Position numbers and translations under genes: made by a program
Notes under the pieces: model-generated
The model's input: the letters and a program-made list of their open reading frames with translations, nothing else
What the model was told of the DNA's origin: nothing
The model's database searches: none
DNA from: an uncultured Lactobacillus sp.
GTDB lineage: Bacteria > Bacillota > Bacilli > Lactobacillales > Lactobacillaceae
Length of the DNA: 64,000 nt
Direction: 5' to 3'
NCBI RefSeq assembly: GCF_944327175.1
Contig: NZ_CALVGT010000002.1
Span: forward strand, 1-64,000
In this document: positions 61,309 through 64,000 of the stretch, piece by piece
Layout: the number at the start of each line of letters is the position of its first letter
Position numbering within the stretch: position 1 is the stretch's first letter

Positions 61309-63225
61309 TTAAAATTCTTCCAAAGCCAGAGAGGCATCTTCCCAGGCCTGGGTGACTTGGCTGATCTTTTCCTGGACAGCGGTCAAGTCTTCCTGCAGAG
61401 GCCCCAGCTTGCTGAAGTCGGCAGCGATTGCCGGGTCAGCCATGGCTTCCTGGATCTCTTGCTCTTTTGCTTCCAGCTCTTCCAGGTCTTTTTCCGCCTG
61501 GGCCACTTGCCGTTCCAGTTTCCGCTTTTCAGAGTCGCGCTTTTTCTGCTCCTGGTAGGAGAGCTTGTTTTCGCTGACCGCCTTGACTGCTGGCGTTTCT
61601 TCAGCAGCTGCTTCTTGAGCGGCAGCTGCTTCCTTGGCATTTTCATTCAAGTAGTAAGTGTAGTTGCCTTCGTAGATCTTGGCCTGGCCGTCCTTGGCAA
61701 AAACGATCTTGTTGGCCAGTCCGTTGATGAAATAGCGGTCGTGGGAAACGAAGAGGAGGGTGCCGTCGTAATCGTCCAAAGCTTTTTCCAAAACTTCCTT
61801 GGCGTCCAGATCCAAGTGGTTGGTTGGTTCGTCCATCAAAAGGAAGTTGTTGTGCTCCATGGACAAAACAGTCAAAGTTAAGCGGGCCCTTTGCCCCCCG
61901 GACAGCTGGCTGACTTGCTTGTCGATGTCTTTGGCCGTGAACAAAAAGCTGGCCAAGATGGACCGGATGTCTTTTTCGTTCATGTCCTTGTGCCGGTCCC
62001 AGATGGTATCGATCACGGTCTTAGAATAGTCTAACCCTTGCAGTTCCTGGTCATAGTAGCCGATGTCCAGGCTGGCCCCGTATTTAATGGACCCGCTCTT
62101 AACCGGCAGCTGCTTCATGACCGTCTTTAAAAGGGTGGACTTGCCGATCCCGTTTTGGCCAATGATGGCCACCCGGTCGCCCTTGTTGATCTGGAAGGAG
62201 ATGTCTTTAAGCATGGTCTTGTCCGGATAGCCAACCGCCAGGTCCTTCAAGATCAAGACTTCCTTGCCCGATGGCCGGGCGCTGTCAAACTTGATCCGGA
62301 CTTTTGACTTGTGCTTTGGCGGGTCGACCAGTTCCATCTTCTCCAGGGCCTTGCGCCGGCTTTGGGCCTGCTTGGTGGTGGAGGCGCGGACGATGTTCTT
62401 TTGGATGAACTCTTCTTCGCGCTTGATTTCCTCTTGCTGCTTTTCATAAGCGGCTTCCTGCTGCTGGTCGCGCAGTTCTCTTTGCACCAGGTACTGGCTG
62501 TAGTTGCCCTTAAAGACAGTCAGTTCCCCATGTTGGAGTTCAAAAATCTGCGTGGCCAGGTGGTCTAAGAAGTACTGGTCGTGAGAAACCGTCAAGATAG
62601 CGCCTGGGTAGTTCTTAAGGAAGGCTTCCAGCCAGTCCAAAGTATCCAGGTCCAGGTAGTTGGTCGGTTCGTCCAAAAGCAGGAGCGGGGGCTTCTTTAA
62701 AAGCAGCTTGACGAAGCTGAGCCGGGTCTTTTCCCCGCCAGACAGGCTAGCAATCTGCTTGTTCCAGGTCGCTTCCGGGAAGTTGAAGCCGTTGAGCATG
62801 CTCTTGATTTCGGCCTGGTAGGTATAGCCGCCGGCCTGTTCAAAATTGTACTGGGCCTGGTCCAGACGGCGGAGAAGCTCTTCATCTTCCGGATGGTCGG
62901 CGATGGCGTACTGCAGCTTCTCCAGCTGCTGACCCTGGTCGATCAAGGGCTGGAAGACCGTCAGCATCTCTTCCCAGATCGACTTCTCTTCGTCAAAGTC
63001 GTGCTCCTGGGCGATGTAACCAAGCTCGATTCCCTTGTTGACGGTAAATTCGCCCTGGCTGGCTTCCTGGCGGCCGGTCATGATCTTTAAAAGGGTCGTT
63101 TTCCCAGCCCCGTTTGGCCCGACCAGGCCGATCCGGGCATTGTTTTCAATTGAAAAGTTTACCTTGCTGAATATAGGAGCAGCTCCAAAGCGTTGCTCCA
63201 AATTGTGTCCTTGTGCTATTATCAT
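61309..63225 (-). CDS. ABC-F family ATPase (YdiF/EttA-like)
   Basis: 638 residues, two ABC domains in one chain and no membrane segment, as in translation factors of the ABC-F class. First Walker A GPNGAGKTT (about 34-42), signature LSGGEKTRL (about 146); second Walker A GQNGIGKST (about 352), signature LSGGQRARL (about 445). A P-site tRNA interaction linker follows the first domain. The C-terminal about 80 residues are a coiled coil (EKRKLERQVAQAEKDLEELEAKE). It may relieve stalled ribosomes or confer mild drug resistance. Convergent with tsaD; own promoter faces rex. Confidence 0.92.
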   Translation of the reverse strand: MIIAQGHNLEQRFGAAPIFSKVNFSIENNARIGLVGPNGAGKTTLLKIMTGRQEASQGEFTVNKGIELGYIAQEHDFDEEKSIWEEMLTVFQPLIDQGQQLEKLQYAIADHPEDEELLRRLDQAQYNFEQAGGYTYQAEIKSMLNGFNFPEATWNKQIASLSGGEKTRLSFVKLLLKKPPLLLLDEPTNYLDLDTLDWLEAFLKNYPGAILTVSHDQYFLDHLATQIFELQHGELTVFKGNYSQYLVQRELRDQQQEAAYEKQQEEIKREEEFIQKNIVRASTTKQAQSRRKALEKMELVDPPKHKSKVRIKFDSARPSGKEVLILKDLAVGYPDKTMLKDISFQINKGDRVAIIGQNGIGKSTLLKTVMKQLPVKSGSIKYGASLDIGYYDQELQGLDYSKTVIDTIWDRHKDMNEKDIRSILASFLFTAKDIDKQVSQLSGGQRARLTLTVLSMEHNNFLLMDEPTNHLDLDAKEVLEKALDDYDGTLLFVSHDRYFINGLANKIVFAKDGQAKIYEGNYTYYLNENAKEAAAAQEAAAEETPAVKAVSENKLSYQEQKKRDSEKRKLERQVAQAEKDLEELEAKEQEIQEAMADPAIAADFSKLGPLQEDLTAVQEKISQVTQAWEDASLALEEF

Positions 63226-63398
63226 ATTTTTTCACCTTGAAACATTGTACCATGCAAAGGTCGGACTGACGGCCCTGGCAATGATTTTCAGCAGATTTTT
63301 CCTCTCTTTTTCAGCTTTAAAAAGGGGCAAGCTCCTTTAATCAATTTGTGAAAAAATCAATAAAAAGGATTTCATGGCAAATATTGTGAAAATACTAC

Positions 63399-63428
63399 TT
63401 GCCAAAGACTGGTAAAAATGGGTATCAT
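63399..63428 (+). promoter_or_regulatory. rex promoter
   Basis: TTGCCA (63399-63404), 18-base spacer, TATCAT (63423-63428), about 57 bases before the rex ATG. Rex-like half sites TTGTGAAAA are at about 63346 and 63384. Confidence 0.55.
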
Positions 63429-63484
63429 AGTAGGTGATTGATTAGGGATTCACATTCACAAAATAAAAACTGGAGGCATCTTTT

Positions 63485-64000
63485 ATGAACAACAAATTTA
63501 GAATTCCCAAGGCTACTGCCAAAAGATTGCCGCTATATTACCGCTACTTGCTTCTTTTGAATGATGAAGGCAAAGACAAGGTTTCTTCAACTGAACTGGC
63601 GGAAGCCGTCCAAGTCGACAGTGCTTCAATCCGCCGGGACTTTTCCTACTTCGGCGCCCTGGGCAAGCGGGGCTACGGCTACGATGTCAAGAACCTGCTC
63701 AGCTTCTTTAAGAAGATTCTCAACCAGGACACTTTGACCAACGTCGCCCTGGTCGGGGTCGGCAACCTGGGTCACGCTCTCTTGAACTACAACTTCAAGC
63801 GCAGCAACAATATCAGAATTTCCTGCGCCTTCGACATCAACCCGGAAATCACCGGCAAGATCACCCAAGGGGTGCCGGTCTACTCAATGGATGAAATGAA
63901 GCAGCAGATCGCTGACCAACAGATCCGGATCGCCATCTTGACCGTTCCCCAGGCTACGGCCCAGAAGACGGCTGACGAAATGATTGAAGCCGGGATTAAG
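63485..64000 (+). CDS. rex: redox-sensing transcription repressor Rex (3' end outside window)
   Basis: 172 codons visible, not closed by a stop before the window ends; full Rex has about 210. Winged helix-turn-helix with [37 protein letters not shown] (about 32-69) and the NADH-binding Rossmann start [19 protein letters not shown] (about 82-100). Represses redox and fermentation genes when NADH is low and lets go when NADH is high. GGAGG 12 bases before the ATG. Confidence 0.95.
   Translation, partial: MNNKFRIPKATAKRLPLYYRYLLLLNDEGKDKVSSTELAEAVQVDSASIRRDFSYFGALGKRGYGYDVKNLLSFFKKILNQDTLTNVALVGVGNLGHALLNYNFKRSNNIRISCAFDINPEITGKITQGVPVYSMDEMKQQIADQQIRIAILTVPQATAQKTADEMIEAGIK

Noticed and set aside
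1..64000. CRISPR array, prophage or integrated plasmid
   Set aside because: No regularly spaced direct repeats, integrase, capsid, or replication initiation gene was seen in any part.

Overview
The window reads as a chromosomal segment of a Lactobacillus of the delbrueckii type (inference). The grounds are: a low-GC Gram-positive gene order (5S rRNA, tRNA cluster, rlmB-sigH-like-rpmG-secE-nusG-rplKA-rplJL, dnaX-ybaB-recR-yaaL-tmk-darA-holB-yabA-rsmI); protein codons rich in G and C at third positions for a lactobacillus; SLAP-type surface proteins; many TTG and GTG starts; and many decaying transport and peptidase genes, as in dairy lactobacilli.

Layout. 1-3.8 kb: the 3' end of a 5S rRNA, a SPOUT methyltransferase, asnB under a T-box leader on the minus strand, then seven tRNA genes (Asn, Pro, Gly, Arg, Val, Glu, Asp). 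4-8.5 kb: a GntR/YtrA-type regulator with its ABC exporter, then an amino-acid permease. 9-11.2 kb: a stand-alone acetaldehyde-dehydrogenase-type ALDH and an ECF S-component. 11.2-14.2 kb: a 995-residue PAS/GGDEF/EAL-like protein. 14.4-17.6 kb: a solo TnpB element between two genes that have both lost their 5' ends. 17.7-22.3 kb: NUDIX hydrolase, OppA-type lipoprotein and a second GntR-ABC module. 22.4-31.5 kb: gltX, a YeiH-type exporter with a divergent LysR regulator, a peptidase remnant, NUDIX, cysS-mrnC-rlmB, a SigH/ComX-like sigma factor and a small conserved-looking ORF.

31.5-39.5 kb: a DXS-like enzyme with altered acceptor-site residues (minus strand), rpmG-secE-nusG, rplK-rplA, a glycosyltransferase, rplJ-rplL behind an L10 leader, a composite OppA/RpiB pseudogene, and HU. 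39.6-46.1 kb: cell-envelope genes, namely two serine hydrolases, a GH3 hexosaminidase, a 38-residue membrane peptide absent from usual gene calls, and two SLAP proteins, one without a signal peptide. 46.2-49.5 kb: a zinc-ribbon protein followed by a 955-residue protein carrying both exonuclease and polymerase motifs of family B DNA polymerases. It is a chromosomal gene with no phage genes nearby and is the most unexpected locus here.

49.5-64 kb: a dense housekeeping run covering pyrR, a 16S rRNA methyltransferase, tadA, SRP RNA, the DNA polymerase III clamp-loader operon with recR and tmk, the c-di-AMP receptor DarA, rsmI, acyl-ACP thioesterase, folT, tsaB-rimI-tsaD, an ABC-F ATPase (minus strand), and the start of rex, which runs off the end.

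No CRISPR array, prophage or replication origin was seen. All family names come from motifs and remembered family features; no database search was made.
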